Source of the DNA: an uncultured Clostridium sp.
GTDB taxonomy: Bacteria > Bacillota > Clostridia > Clostridiales > Clostridiaceae
Reading direction: 5' to 3'
Length of the DNA: 64,000 nucleotides
Assembly: GCA_903789665.1 (NCBI GenBank)
Contig: CAIFEX010000016.1
Span: forward strand, 1-64,000
Position numbers and translations under genes: made by a program. Under the pieces are notes generated by a model. The model did no database searches. It was given only the letters and a program-made list of their open reading frames with translations, and had not been told where the DNA came from. Shown piece after piece: positions 53,593-62,547 of this stretch (the first letter of the stretch is position 1; every line of letters starts with the position of its first letter).

Positions 53593-54300
53593 ATGAGATT
53601 ATTACTCACCAATGACGATGGAATAAATGCAGAGGGTCTGCATATTCTGGCAAAATATTTTGAAAAGGAAAATGAAGTTACGATTGCCGCACCTAACGTG
53701 CAAAGAAGTGGAAGCGGACATTCAATAACGGCTGAAGAATCTTTGACTGCAGAGGAAGCTAGAATTCCAGGTATTGATTCGAAGGCATACAGCATAAATG
53801 GGACTCCTGCAGATTGTGTCAGGATGGGACTGAATAAAATATGCAGTAAGAAAGTAGACATGGTTATTTCCGGAATAAATGACGGGTTTAATCTGGGAGT
53901 GGATATATTGTACTCCGGGACGGTTTCTGCAGCTATTGAGGCATCTATTTGCAAGGTGCCCTCCATGGCAGTATCCCTGGATACCAAGTACGACAACTAT
54001 GACTATAATATAGCTGCAAAGTATGCCATTGAAGTATTTTCTGCAATTGAGGATGAGTATAAAAGGAATGACGTGGTCTTGAATTTAAATGTTCCCCTTT
54101 TGCCGATAGAAAGGATAAAGGGAATAAAGGTATGCAATATGGGAGGCAAATATAACAGACATTCCCCGGATTCAGAGGATTATAGTCCTACGGATGTATG
54201 TTATATAAAAAAGGGTTATGCAACTTTGACCCCACTGCATTACGATTTGACAAATTATGATATAATTAAACAGACTGCGGAATTATTTTCCAAAAAATAG
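53593..54300 (+). CDS. surE: 5'-nucleotidase SurE
   Basis: Stationary-phase survival nucleotidase of 235 residues that dephosphorylates nucleoside monophosphates. The N-terminal LLTNDDGINAEGL metal motif, RSGSGHSIT and VVISGIN-type segment (DMVISGINDGFNLG, YSGTVSAAIEA) are all present. The ATG has AGGAGG and lies four bases after the addB stop, so the two are probably co-transcribed. Confidence 0.95.
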   Translation: MRLLLTNDDGINAEGLHILAKYFEKENEVTIAAPNVQRSGSGHSITAEESLTAEEARIPGIDSKAYSINGTPADCVRMGLNKICSKKVDMVISGINDGFNLGVDILYSGTVSAAIEASICKVPSMAVSLDTKYDNYDYNIAAKYAIEVFSAIEDEYKRNDVVLNLNVPLLPIERIKGIKVCNMGGKYNRHSPDSEDYSPTDVCYIKKGYATLTPLHYDLTNYDIIKQTAELFSKK

Positions 54301-54311
54301 TTAAATGTTAA

Positions 54312-54340
54312 TTGACATGATAAATTGATTAGTGTATAAT
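54312..54340 (+). promoter_or_regulatory. Consensus sigma-A promoter of the RNA upstream of fdhA
   Basis: TTGACA (54312-54317), 17 bases, TATAAT (54335-54340): full consensus. It starts a transcript near 54347. Confidence 0.85.
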
Positions 54341-54346
54341 TACGTT

Positions 54347-54597
54347 AATAATTAAAATACAATATAAATTCTGAAGTATGCGTGTGCTTTAGTTTTGAAC
54401 CTACATTAGAGAAACGGAAGTTCGATATTTAGGTGAGTACATGTATCCTAGCAATTTGGCTGTAGGAGGATGGAGTCATCTGTGAGAGCATCCACCTGTG
54501 GAAGCATAGGTGTCAAAATAAAGTTAACGGTATTTTGGATAATGTAATCTATGAAGGTTATAAATTATAAGAGAGATTCAAGTGATCTCTCTTTTTT
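54347..54597 (+). ncRNA. Structured RNA of unknown class upstream of fdhA
   Basis: A stretch of about 250 bases without an ORF lies between a consensus promoter and a strong terminator. Its central part is much richer in G+C than the flanks and folds into a closed domain: TTTTGA (54393-54398) pairs with TCAAAA (54513-54518). Inside lie ACCTA/TAGGT, CCTAGC/GCTGTAGG, GGATG/CATCC and CACCT/AGGTG stems. A riboswitch for the molybdenum/tungsten cofactor would fit the downstream gene, but I do not recognise that consensus. Because fdhA has its own promoter after the terminator, a free small RNA is equally possible. Confidence 0.55.
54569..54597 (+). terminator. Terminator of the RNA upstream of fdhA
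   Basis: AAGAGAGAT (54569-54577) pairs with ATCTCTCTT (54585-54593), 7-base loop, then TTTT. Confidence 0.9.
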
Positions 54598-54627
54598 ATA
54601 TTTCAAATTGTTAAAAAAAAAGTAATC

Positions 54628-54656
54628 TTGACTTTAAATTCTGAATATTTTAAAAT
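54628..54656 (+). promoter_or_regulatory. Second promoter, directly upstream of fdhA
   Basis: TTGACT (54628-54633), 17 bases, TAAAAT (54651-54656), located after the terminator and about 70 bases before the fdhA ATG. Confidence 0.62.
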
Positions 54657-54723
54657 GAATATATACATTTGAAGTTTATTCACATCAGAGATGGTTTTTG
54701 TGTAAAATTTGAGGGGGTTGGAT

Positions 54724-56859
54724 ATGGATAAGAAAATTTTGACAGTATGTCCTTATTGTGGTGCGGGGTGCAGCCTTTATTTATATGTAAGGAACAACAG
54801 AATAATTAAGGCAGAACCAGCTAACGGCAGGACAAATGAGGGATCATTGTGCTTGAAAGGTTATTTTGGCTGGGATTTTTTAAATGATCCTAAAATTTTA
54901 ACAGCACGTCTAAAAAAGCCCATGATAAGAAAAAATGGTGAGTTAAAAGAAGTATCGTGGAATGAAGCTATTGATTTTACAGCTTCAAGGTTATCGGATA
55001 TAAAGGAAAGATATGGACCTGACTCAATAATGGCCACAGGTTGTGCCAGGGGGTCCGGAAATGAAGCAAATTATATTATGCAAAAGTTCATGAGGGCGGC
55101 AGTGGGGACAAATAATGTAGATCACTGTGCTAGAGTTTGACATGCTCCTTCTGTGGCCGGTCTGGCTTATGTTTTGGGAAATGGCGCCATGTCAAATGGG
55201 ATACATGAGATAGACGACACCGATCTGTTGCTTATTTTTGGTTATAATGGGGCATCTTCACATCCTATAATTGCAAAGAGAATAGTAAATGCAAAACAGA
55301 AAGGTGCAAAGATCATAGTAGTGGATCCGCGCATAACTGAATCAGGAAGGATAGCGGATCTCTGGCTGCCCATAAAAAATGGGACCAATATGGCCCTTGT
55401 AAATGCCTTTGCAAATGTTCTTATAAATAAAAATCTGTATGATAAAGAATATGTGAGAGATCATACAGATGGTTTTGAAAAATATAGCGAAATAGTGAGA
55501 AAATATACTCCTGAATATGTGGAGAAAATCACTCATGTAAATGCCGGGGATATAGTGAAGGCAATGGAAATGTATTCTGGTGCCGAAAATGCCATGATAC
55601 TCTATGGAATGGGAGTATGTCAGTTTGCACAAGCTGTGGATGTGGTCAAAGGCCTGGCTTCTCTGGCACTTCTGACTGGAAATTTTGGAAGGGCCAATGT
55701 AGGTATAGGTCCGGTCAGGGGTCAGAATAATGTGCAGGGTGCCTGTGACATGGGAGTACTTCCAAATGTCTATCCAGGTTATCAGAGTGTGACTGACAGC
55801 AAGGTAAGAAAGAAATTTGAAAAGGCCTGGAAAGTTAAACTTTCAGATAAGATAGGATGCCACCTGACCGAGGTTCCGCGTAAGACGCTTAAAGAGAATA
55901 AATTAAAAGCCTATTATATAATGGGAGAGGATCCAATCCAAAGTGATCCCGATTCGGGGGAAATGAGAAAGACCCTGGAGAAACTGGAGTTTGTCGTAGT
56001 TCAAGATATTTTTATGAATAAAACTTCCCTTTATGCAGATGTAATTTTACCTGCTACTTCCTGGGGAGAGCATGAAGGTGTGTTTACCTGTGCTGACAGA
56101 GGATTTCAAAAATTCAGGAAGGTAGTGGAACCTAAAGGTGATGTAAAACCAGACTGGAAGATAATTTCAGAAATATCCTGTTCCATGGGTTATCCCATGC
56201 ATTATAAAAATACAGAGGAAATATGGGATGAACTCAGAAATTTGTGCCCTAATTTTAAGGGAGTAACTTATGACAGACTGGAAAAACTAGGGGGAATTCA
56301 ATGGCCCTGTCCTTCAGAGGATCATCCAGGTACATCCTACCTTTACAGAGATAATAAGTTTAATACTCCGACGGGAAGGGGAAACTTGTTTGCTGCAGAA
56401 TGGAGATCCCCTATGGAATCCGTAGATAGAGAATATCCGCTGGTTCTCTCCACTGTAAGGGAAGCAGGACATTATTCAGTGAGAACCATGACAGGTAACT
56501 GCAGGGCACTTCAGCAGCTGGCAGATGAACCTGGGTATGTGCAGATTAACCCTAGAGATGCAGGCAAATATAAAATAAAAGATGAACAGGTTATAAGAAT
56601 AAGCTCGAGAAGGGGATCTGTTTTAGCAAGAGCCATGGTAACGGAAAGGGCAAACAGGGGAGCGGTTTATATGACATATCAGTGGTGGATTGGTGCATGT
56701 AATGAACTTACCTGCAATAACCTTGATCCGGTGTCGAAAACTCCGGAATTAAAATACTGTGCAGTTAAAATAGAAGCACTGGATGACCAGAAAAAAGCGG
56801 AAGAATATATAAAGAGAAAATACAGCGAAATAAAGAAAAAGATGAAAGCAAAAGTATAG
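54724..56859 (+). CDS. fdhA: Selenocysteine-containing formate dehydrogenase, catalytic subunit
   Basis: Molybdo/tungsto-bis-pterin enzyme that interconverts formate and CO2; 711 residues, close to E. coli FdhF (715). The N-terminal [4Fe-4S] cluster is held by Cys9, Cys12, Cys16 and Cys43, with Lys45 next to it. An in-frame TGA at 55138-55140 is read as Sec139 in DHCARV-U-H, matching Sec140-His141 of E. coli, and the downstream frame continues the same family to the end. ATG 54724 follows GAGGGGG. It heads a run with moeA, mobB, fdhD and hyt genes. In C. autoethanogenum the same gene set encodes an NADP- and ferredoxin-dependent hydrogenase/formate dehydrogenase complex. Gene callers will split it at the TGA. 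Confidence 0.96.
55138..55180 (+). promoter_or_regulatory. Bacterial SECIS element in fdhA
   Basis: The UGA codon is followed by a hairpin with apical loop GGTCT (55159-55163), closed by GGCC/GGCT. The loop begins 18 bases after the UGA, the same sequence and distance as I remember for the E. coli fdhF SECIS that binds SelB. Confidence 0.8.
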
Positions 56860-56889
56860 AGGAACTTGAAAAGTTGGGAGGAATATATT

Positions 56890-58089
56890 TTGATAGAACT
56901 GCAGAAAGCTTTGGATACAGTATTGGATAACACGTCACTGCTTGGATTTGAAGGTGTTTCATTGACCAGGGCTTTAAACAGGGTGCTGGCGGAGAACATA
57001 ACTTCTAGAGATAATTTACCTCCATTTGATAAGTCGGCGATGGACGGATATGCTCTAAATAGTGCTGAAACTAAAGAGGGAGTATCAAAATTTAAAATCA
57101 CTGGATCTATAAAAGCCGGAGATTTTCCTAAAAATGGAATAAAAGCTGGAGAGACCGTGAAAATAATGACTGGAGCTGCCCTCCCCGAAGGTGCTGATGC
57201 AGTTATTCAAATTGAAAAAGTGAAAACTTGTGAGGATGAACTTGAAGTCTGTGGAAAAGTTAATAGAGGTAAAAATATACTGAGAGAAGGGGAAGAGATA
57301 AGAAAAGGCGATTCCGTCTTTGGAAAAGGAACATTTTTGAGGCCTTCAGAAATAGGAATGTTGGCTTCCCTGGGATACAGCAGTATAGAGTGCTATAGAA
57401 AGCCTAAGATTATAGTTATAACTACCGGTGATGAACTTGTAGGTGTGGATGATGAAATAACAGGAGGCAAAGTTAGAAATTGCAATGAGTATGCCCTTGC
57501 GGCCTTGGGAAATAATTTGAATGCAGATGTAAAGTCCTATGGGGTAGTTGAGGATAACAGGGAAAAAATTTTGAATTCGGTAAAGAATGCTTTTCAGGAA
57601 GGGGACATAGTTATAACTTCGGGAGGTGTGTCTGTAGGAGATTATGACTTTATAGAGTATGTTCTCCACGATATAGGTGCTGATATAAAGTTTACATCCG
57701 TAAAGATCAAGCCCGGCAAACCAATTACCTTTGCAACTTTTAAAAACAAGCTATTTTTTGGTCTTCCAGGTAATCCGCTGTCTGTTATAAATACTTTTGA
57801 AGTTTTTGTAACACCGGCTGTGAAGAAAATGACGGGCAGGAAGGATATCTTGAGTGAAGAATTTCCGGTCATCCTGGAGGATGATTTTAGATCAAAGGGA
57901 GATAGGGACAATTATGTTTATGTCAATATAGAAGAAAGAGATGGAAAATATTATGCACATAGTGTTGGAAGTCAGAGTTCAAATGCGCTTTTTACATTAA
58001 CCCGTTCAAATGGAGTAATAATTATTAAAGAGGGAATTAAATCCGTGAAAGCTGGGGATATCTTAAATGGCAAATTTATATTCAAATAA
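56890..58089 (+). CDS. moeA: Molybdopterin molybdenumtransferase MoeA
   Basis: Inserts molybdate (or tungstate) into adenylylated molybdopterin. About 399 residues with N-terminal LPPFDKSAMDGYAL, GAALPEGADAVIQIE, the MoCF-domain VVITTGDELV and TSGGVSVGDYD, and FGLPGNPLSV. The TTG at 56890 has GGGAGG eight bases before it; the frame is open to 56866. It lies 30 bases after fdhA and its end overlaps mobB, so it is dedicated to cofactor supply for this enzyme. Confidence 0.94.
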   Translation: MIELQKALDTVLDNTSLLGFEGVSLTRALNRVLAENITSRDNLPPFDKSAMDGYALNSAETKEGVSKFKITGSIKAGDFPKNGIKAGETVKIMTGAALPEGADAVIQIEKVKTCEDELEVCGKVNRGKNILREGEEIRKGDSVFGKGTFLRPSEIGMLASLGYSSIECYRKPKIIVITTGDELVGVDDEITGGKVRNCNEYALAALGNNLNADVKSYGVVEDNREKILNSVKNAFQEGDIVITSGGVSVGDYDFIEYVLHDIGADIKFTSVKIKPGKPITFATFKNKLFFGLPGNPLSVINTFEVFVTPAVKKMTGRKDILSEEFPVILEDDFRSKGDRDNYVYVNIEERDGKYYAHSVGSQSSNALFTLTRSNGVIIIKEGIKSVKAGDILNGKFIFK

Positions 58090-58606
58090 GAAACCTGTCA
58101 TTTCCATAGTTTCATCTGTTTCAAATTTAGGTAAAACTACATTGATAGAAAAAATAGTAAAAGATCTTAAAAACCGCGGTTATAAAGTAGGTGTTATAAA
58201 ACACGATGCCCATCAATTTCAGATAGATTATCCAGGAAAAGACAGTTATAGATTTACTGAAGCTGGGGCGGACAATGTTGTAATTACTTCAGACAATAAA
58301 GTGGCCATGATAAAAAAGATTGAAAAAAGAGAGAGCATAGAGGAACTTTTGGGATTGTTTCAGGACGTGGATATTGTGATAGTTGAAGGATTTAAAGAAA
58401 GTGCTTTTCCCAAAATAGAAGTTTACAGGAAGTCTAAAGATTCCCATTTGCTCTACAGGGATTTCGAGAATAATTTTACAAATTTTATAGCAGTTGCCGC
58501 CGATGAGAAAATGAAACTGGATATTCCTGTATTGGATTTAAATAATGCAGATGAAATAGCTGATTTTATAGAAACAAATTTTATGGGGGAAACAAAACGT
58601 GGATAA
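58067..58606 (+). CDS. mobB: Molybdopterin-guanine dinucleotide biosynthesis protein MobB
   Basis: GTP-binding adaptor for MGD cofactor formation, 179 residues. It has the P-loop SSVSNLGKTTLIEKIV (a GNxGKT-like variant with SNLGKTT), the IKHDAHQFQIDYPGKDSYRFTEAGA motif and IVEGFK. It overlaps moeA by 23 bases and fdhD by 8, showing tight coupling. The P-loop has Ser/Asn where many MobB have Gly-Ser-Gly. Confidence 0.92.
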   Translation: MANLYSNKKPVISIVSSVSNLGKTTLIEKIVKDLKNRGYKVGVIKHDAHQFQIDYPGKDSYRFTEAGADNVVITSDNKVAMIKKIEKRESIEELLGLFQDVDIVIVEGFKESAFPKIEVYRKSKDSHLLYRDFENNFTNFIAVAADEKMKLDIPVLDLNNADEIADFIETNFMGETKRG

Positions 58607-59387
58607 AACACTTAAACTTAAAGTAATAAAATATGACGGGAAATATGAAAAAACCATGGATGAAATGGCCGTACGGGAGTATCCGTTAAATATATTTGTA
58701 AATGGAAAACATTTGACTACACTTTTGTGTACACCTGAAAAACTTGAAGAATTAACTGTGGGGTTTCTGGCTTTTCAAGGTATTATAAAATCTTACGATG
58801 AGATAAAATGTGTAAAAATACATGAGGAAAATGGTACGGCTGAAGTGTTTTTGAATTGTGAGGGACTTGATATTTCCAAATACTTGAAACAGGTGATACC
58901 TCACAGCTTTAGTGAAAAAAAGAGCAGTGAATTTTTTTCATATATAATAAATTCCCTTAAAATAGATAAAGTACAAAATGAAAACGTTCATATAGAGAAG
59001 GAGAGAATTTATGATTTAATGAAGGAAAATTTATCCTATTCTGAGGCATTTAAAAATACCGGTGGAGTTCACTGTGCTGCCCTTTGTAATAAATACGGCA
59101 TAGTATCCATCTGTGAAGATGTGGCCAGACACAATGCAGTAGATAAACTGCTCGGAGAGTCTTTTATGAAAAAAATTCCTTTATGGGACAAGATATTGTT
59201 CGTAAGCAGCAGAGTTTCTTTTGAAATGTTGTTTAAAATTGCCAGATTTGGGATTCCTATAATGATATCGAAATCTGCACCTACCGATCTTTCAATAAAA
59301 TTTGCTGAAGCTCTGAATGTAACTTTAGTTGGCTTCGTGAGGGGAAAAAGGATGAATGTATATGCGAATCCGCAGCGAATAGTGTGA
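58599..59387 (+). CDS. fdhD: Formate dehydrogenase sulfurtransferase FdhD, variant without CxxC
   Basis: Sulfur carrier needed to sulfurate the Mo/W cofactor of formate dehydrogenase, 262 residues. The conserved EYPLNIFVNG, FKNTGGVH, CEDVARHNAVDKLLG, VSSRVSFEM and LVGFVRGKRMNVYANPQRI blocks are present. The CGxCG loop of E. coli FdhD (Cys121, Cys124) is absent: the matching region (about 103-115) has no cysteine. Instead Cys159 and Cys163 occur in GGVHCAALC. GTG start overlapping the mobB end. Confidence 0.93.
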   Translation: MDKTLKLKVIKYDGKYEKTMDEMAVREYPLNIFVNGKHLTTLLCTPEKLEELTVGFLAFQGIIKSYDEIKCVKIHEENGTAEVFLNCEGLDISKYLKQVIPHSFSEKKSSEFFSYIINSLKIDKVQNENVHIEKERIYDLMKENLSYSEAFKNTGGVHCAALCNKYGIVSICEDVARHNAVDKLLGESFMKKIPLWDKILFVSSRVSFEMLFKIARFGIPIMISKSAPTDLSIKFAEALNVTLVGFVRGKRMNVYANPQRIV

Positions 59388-59427
59388 TGATTGACTTGCA
59401 AATAATTTTAAGGAGAGTGAAATATCA

Positions 59428-59925
59428 ATGGCAAATACAGTGAAACAAGATTTAAGCGGCAATGATCTATCTGCACAAGATGTGATTGAAAAGTATCCTA
59501 AAGAGCAGAGGTATACTCTTGCAATACTTCAGGACATCCAGAGAAAATATAAATATATACCCAGAGATGCTTTGAAAAATCTGGCCCAGTATCTGGAAAC
59601 TCCTCTCAGCAGGTTATATGGCATGGCTACTTTCTATAAAGCACTGAGTCTGACTCCGAAAGGGGAAAATATAATAACGGTCTGTGATGGAACGGCCTGC
59701 CATGTGGCAGGATCCATGGTTGTAATGGATGAGCTCGAAAAGGCAATAGGAATTAGACCTGGGGATACCACGGATGATCTCAAATTTTCAATAAATACGG
59801 TTAATTGTATAGGCTGCTGTGCTATAGGGCCTGTTATGATGATAAATGATAAGTATTATGGAAATCTGACTCCCAAGTTGGTTCAGAAAATTCTTGATGA
59901 ATATAGAGGTGGGAGCAATGAGTAG
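59428..59925 (+). CDS. hytC: Electron-bifurcating hydrogenase subunit HytC (NuoE-like)
   Basis: A 165-residue [2Fe-2S] protein of the NuoE/24-kDa family. An N-terminal helical bundle (about 15-75) precedes a thioredoxin-like fold with cluster ligands Cys86, Cys91, Cys127 and Cys131 (CDGTACHVAG, CIGCC). It passes electrons within the hydrogenase/formate dehydrogenase complex. ATG with AAGGAGAG, 40 bases after fdhD. Its end overlaps hytB by eight bases. Confidence 0.93.
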   Translation: MANTVKQDLSGNDLSAQDVIEKYPKEQRYTLAILQDIQRKYKYIPRDALKNLAQYLETPLSRLYGMATFYKALSLTPKGENIITVCDGTACHVAGSMVVMDELEKAIGIRPGDTTDDLKFSINTVNCIGCCAIGPVMMINDKYYGNLTPKLVQKILDEYRGGSNE

Positions 59926-61717
59926 TAAAAAAATCGTCAATGTGTGCTGTGGTACAGGATGTCTGGCCAAAGGAAGTATGGAGGTATATGAAGAACTTAA
60001 ACTGCAGTTAGACAGATTAGATATGAATTCGGATGTAGATGTTGTGCTTAAAGCCACTGGGTGTGATGGATTGTGTGAAAAAGGCCCCGTGCTTAAAATA
60101 TATCCGGATGATATTGCATATTTTAAGGTTAAAGTTAAAGACGTAGGGGATATTGTTAAAAAAACATTGATCAATAATGAAATTATAGACAATTTGCTCT
60201 ATTTTGAAACTTCTACTAAAAAAAGGCTTAGAAATCATAAGGAAAGTGAATTCTATAAGAGACAAAGTAAAATTGCCCTTAGAAATGTAGGTGAAATAGA
60301 TCCTATAAATATTGAGGATTATATTGAAAGAGGAGGTTATGGAGCTCTTAAAAAAGCCATCAGCAGCATGAAACCTGGACAAGTGCTTGAAGAGGTGTCA
60401 AAATCTGGCCTCAGAGGAAGAGGTGGGGCTGGTTTTCCTACGGGACGCAAATGGAAAACTGCTGCTGATATTGATACTACGCCCAAATATGTGGTCTGTA
60501 ACGGTGATGAAGGGGATCCGGGTGCATTTATGGATAGAAGTATAATGGAGGGAGATCCAAACAGCGTAATAGAGGGTATGATTCTATGTGCATATGCAGT
60601 AGGCGGGACTGATGGATTTGCCTATATAAGGGATGAATATGGACTTGCTGTTGAAAACATGCAAAAAGCTATAGATGCGGCAAAGAGAGAAAATTTGCTC
60701 GGTAAAAATATACTTGGAAGTGATTTTTCATTCGACATACAGATAGTGAGAGGTGGAGGAGCCTTTGTGTGCGGCGAATCAACGGCGCTCATGTCTTCTA
60801 TAGAGGGCAAGGTAGGTGAGCCTAGAGCAAAATATATACACACTACTGAAAAAGGACTGTGGGGAAATCCAACTGTTTTAAACAATGTTGAAACCTGGGC
60901 CAATGTACCTATAATAATTGAAAAAGGTGGAGATTGGTATCATTCCATAGGTACCATGGAAAAAAGCAAGGGAACGAAGGTGTTTTCACTTGTTGGAAAA
61001 GTAAAGAATACCGGACTTGTGGAAGTGCCGATGGGAACTACGCTGAAAGAAATAATATATGACATAGGCGGTGGAGTTTTAAATGATAGAAAGTTTAAAG
61101 CTGTTCAGATAGGCGGACCTTCTGGAGGATGTCTGCCCGAGAGATGTCTGAATCTGAAAGTTGACTACGATACCCTGATAAAAGCGGATTCCATGATGGG
61201 ATCGGGTGGAATGATTGTGATGGATGACAGAACCTGTATGGTGGATGTGACCAGATATTATATGAGTTTTCTGGCGGAAGAATCCTGCGGCAAATGTGTA
61301 CCCTGCAGGGAGGGAATAAGAAGGATGCTGGAAATATTGACAGATATATGTAATGGCGAGGGCAGAGAAGGGGATATAGAGGAACTTCTCGAAATATCTT
61401 CCATGACAAGCCAAGCTTCCCTGTGCAGCCTTGGTAAGAGTGCACCCAATCCGGTAAAAGCGTCAATCAGATATTTCAGGGATGAATTTGAGGAACACAT
61501 AAGAAACAAGAGATGCAGGGCCGGAGTTTGCAAGAAACTTACTACTTTTGGTATAGACAAAGAGAAATGTGTCGGGTGTGATATATGCAGGAAAAACTGT
61601 CCTGCCGATTGCATTACCGGAGAGGTGAAAAAGGTTCATGTGATAGATGCGGATAAGTGTTTAAGATGCGGCAATTGCATCAACAATTGTAGATTTGGTG
61701 CGGTTAAGGTTCTGTAA
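59918..61717 (+). CDS. hytB: Electron-bifurcating hydrogenase subunit HytB (NuoF-like flavoprotein)
   Basis: FMN- and pyridine-nucleotide-binding subunit of 599 residues, where bifurcation between ferredoxin and NADP is thought to occur. Domains are an N-terminal thioredoxin-like [2Fe-2S] domain (about 5-85, CCGTGCLAKG), the 51-kDa FMN/NAD(P) domain (GRGGAGFP at 167-174, NGDEGDPGAFMDR), a [4Fe-4S] site at Cys457, Cys460, Cys463 and Cys503, and a C-terminal 2[4Fe-4S] ferredoxin. ATG 59918 has GAGGTGGGAG; the frame opens at 59894. Preference for NADP over NAD is inferred from the Hyt complex, not read from the sequence. Confidence 0.94.
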   Translation: MSSKKIVNVCCGTGCLAKGSMEVYEELKLQLDRLDMNSDVDVVLKATGCDGLCEKGPVLKIYPDDIAYFKVKVKDVGDIVKKTLINNEIIDNLLYFETSTKKRLRNHKESEFYKRQSKIALRNVGEIDPINIEDYIERGGYGALKKAISSMKPGQVLEEVSKSGLRGRGGAGFPTGRKWKTAADIDTTPKYVVCNGDEGDPGAFMDRSIMEGDPNSVIEGMILCAYAVGGTDGFAYIRDEYGLAVENMQKAIDAAKRENLLGKNILGSDFSFDIQIVRGGGAFVCGESTALMSSIEGKVGEPRAKYIHTTEKGLWGNPTVLNNVETWANVPIIIEKGGDWYHSIGTMEKSKGTKVFSLVGKVKNTGLVEVPMGTTLKEIIYDIGGGVLNDRKFKAVQIGGPSGGCLPERCLNLKVDYDTLIKADSMMGSGGMIVMDDRTCMVDVTRYYMSFLAEESCGKCVPCREGIRRMLEILTDICNGEGREGDIEELLEISSMTSQASLCSLGKSAPNPVKASIRYFRDEFEEHIRNKRCRAGVCKKLTTFGIDKEKCVGCDICRKNCPADCITGEVKKVHVIDADKCLRCGNCINNCRFGAVKVL

Positions 61718-61731
61718 AGGGGGAGGTAAAT

Positions 61732-62487
61732 ATGAAAATTACAATAGATGGCAAAATATGTGAGGCCCAGCCTGGGGAATTTATATTGGAGGTGGCGAGA
61801 AGAAACAATATATATATACCTACTTTATGTCACAATGATGCACTTCCAGGTCTTGCCAGCTGCAGACTCTGCATAGTTGAGGTCATAGATAGAGGACGGT
61901 CAAAAATTGTTACATCCTGTATATTTCCAATAAGCAGGGAAGTAGAGGTTGTGACTGATTCATATAAAATAAGAAGGATGAGAAAAAATATAGTCATGCT
62001 GCTTCAGGCGAGGTGTCCTGCCAATAAGGAAGTGGCAGAACTTGCTAAAGTCTTTGAAGTGGAGCAGAAAAGAATAAAGAGATTTAAACTGAATACGGAA
62101 GAGAATTGCATTTTATGCGGACTGTGTGTAAAGGCCTGCGGCAAATTGGGAGCTGGAGCCATATCTACAGTGAACAGGGGAATATACAAAAATGTGTCCA
62201 CTCCCTATGATGAACCTTCTCCTGAATGTATAGGATGTGCCTCCTGTGCAAATGTATGTCCTACAAATGCCATAAAAGTTGTAGACTGGAATGGGCAGAG
62301 AGAGATCTGGGGCAAAAAGTTCAAAATGGTTAAATGTGATCTGTGCGGAAAATATTTTGCCACTGAAGATCACGTAAAATATGCCTATAAAAGATTGAAC
62401 ATGGCTCCACCGGAAAAACTTTTATGTAATACCTGTAAAAAGAAAATTGCTGCTAAGGACATAAAGGACATATTTGAGACAGTTTAA
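61732..62487 (+). CDS. hytD: Electron-bifurcating hydrogenase subunit HytD (NuoG N-terminal-like)
   Basis: Iron-sulfur protein of 251 residues. A plant-type [2Fe-2S] ferredoxin domain (about 1-75, with CHNDALPGLASCRLC) is followed by a His-Cys3-type region and a 2[4Fe-4S] ferredoxin domain (about 120-180, CILCGLCVKACG and CIGCASCANVCP). A C-terminal CDLCGK...CNTCKK zinc- or cluster-like motif is extra. It has no catalytic domain, so it serves electron transfer between HytA and HytB. ATG with GGGGGAGG, 14 bases after hytB. Confidence 0.92.
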   Translation: MKITIDGKICEAQPGEFILEVARRNNIYIPTLCHNDALPGLASCRLCIVEVIDRGRSKIVTSCIFPISREVEVVTDSYKIRRMRKNIVMLLQARCPANKEVAELAKVFEVEQKRIKRFKLNTEENCILCGLCVKACGKLGAGAISTVNRGIYKNVSTPYDEPSPECIGCASCANVCPTNAIKVVDWNGQREIWGKKFKMVKCDLCGKYFATEDHVKYAYKRLNMAPPEKLLCNTCKKKIAAKDIKDIFETV

Positions 62488-62547
62488 TGAAATTGTAAAG
62501 AATGTTTTGTAAATTGTGTTTTGAATTAATGAAAGGTGGTATGTTAA

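Noticed and set aside
54347-54597. M-box magnesium riboswitch (because of TTAGGTGAG)
   Set aside because: Only that short segment matches; the rest of the M-box core is absent and the downstream gene is formate dehydrogenase.
55138-55140. Nonsense mutation splitting fdhA into a 143-codon and a 568-codon pseudogene pair
   Set aside because: The TGA is at the Sec position of FdhF, a SECIS-like hairpin follows, and both sides stay in the same frame of the same family.
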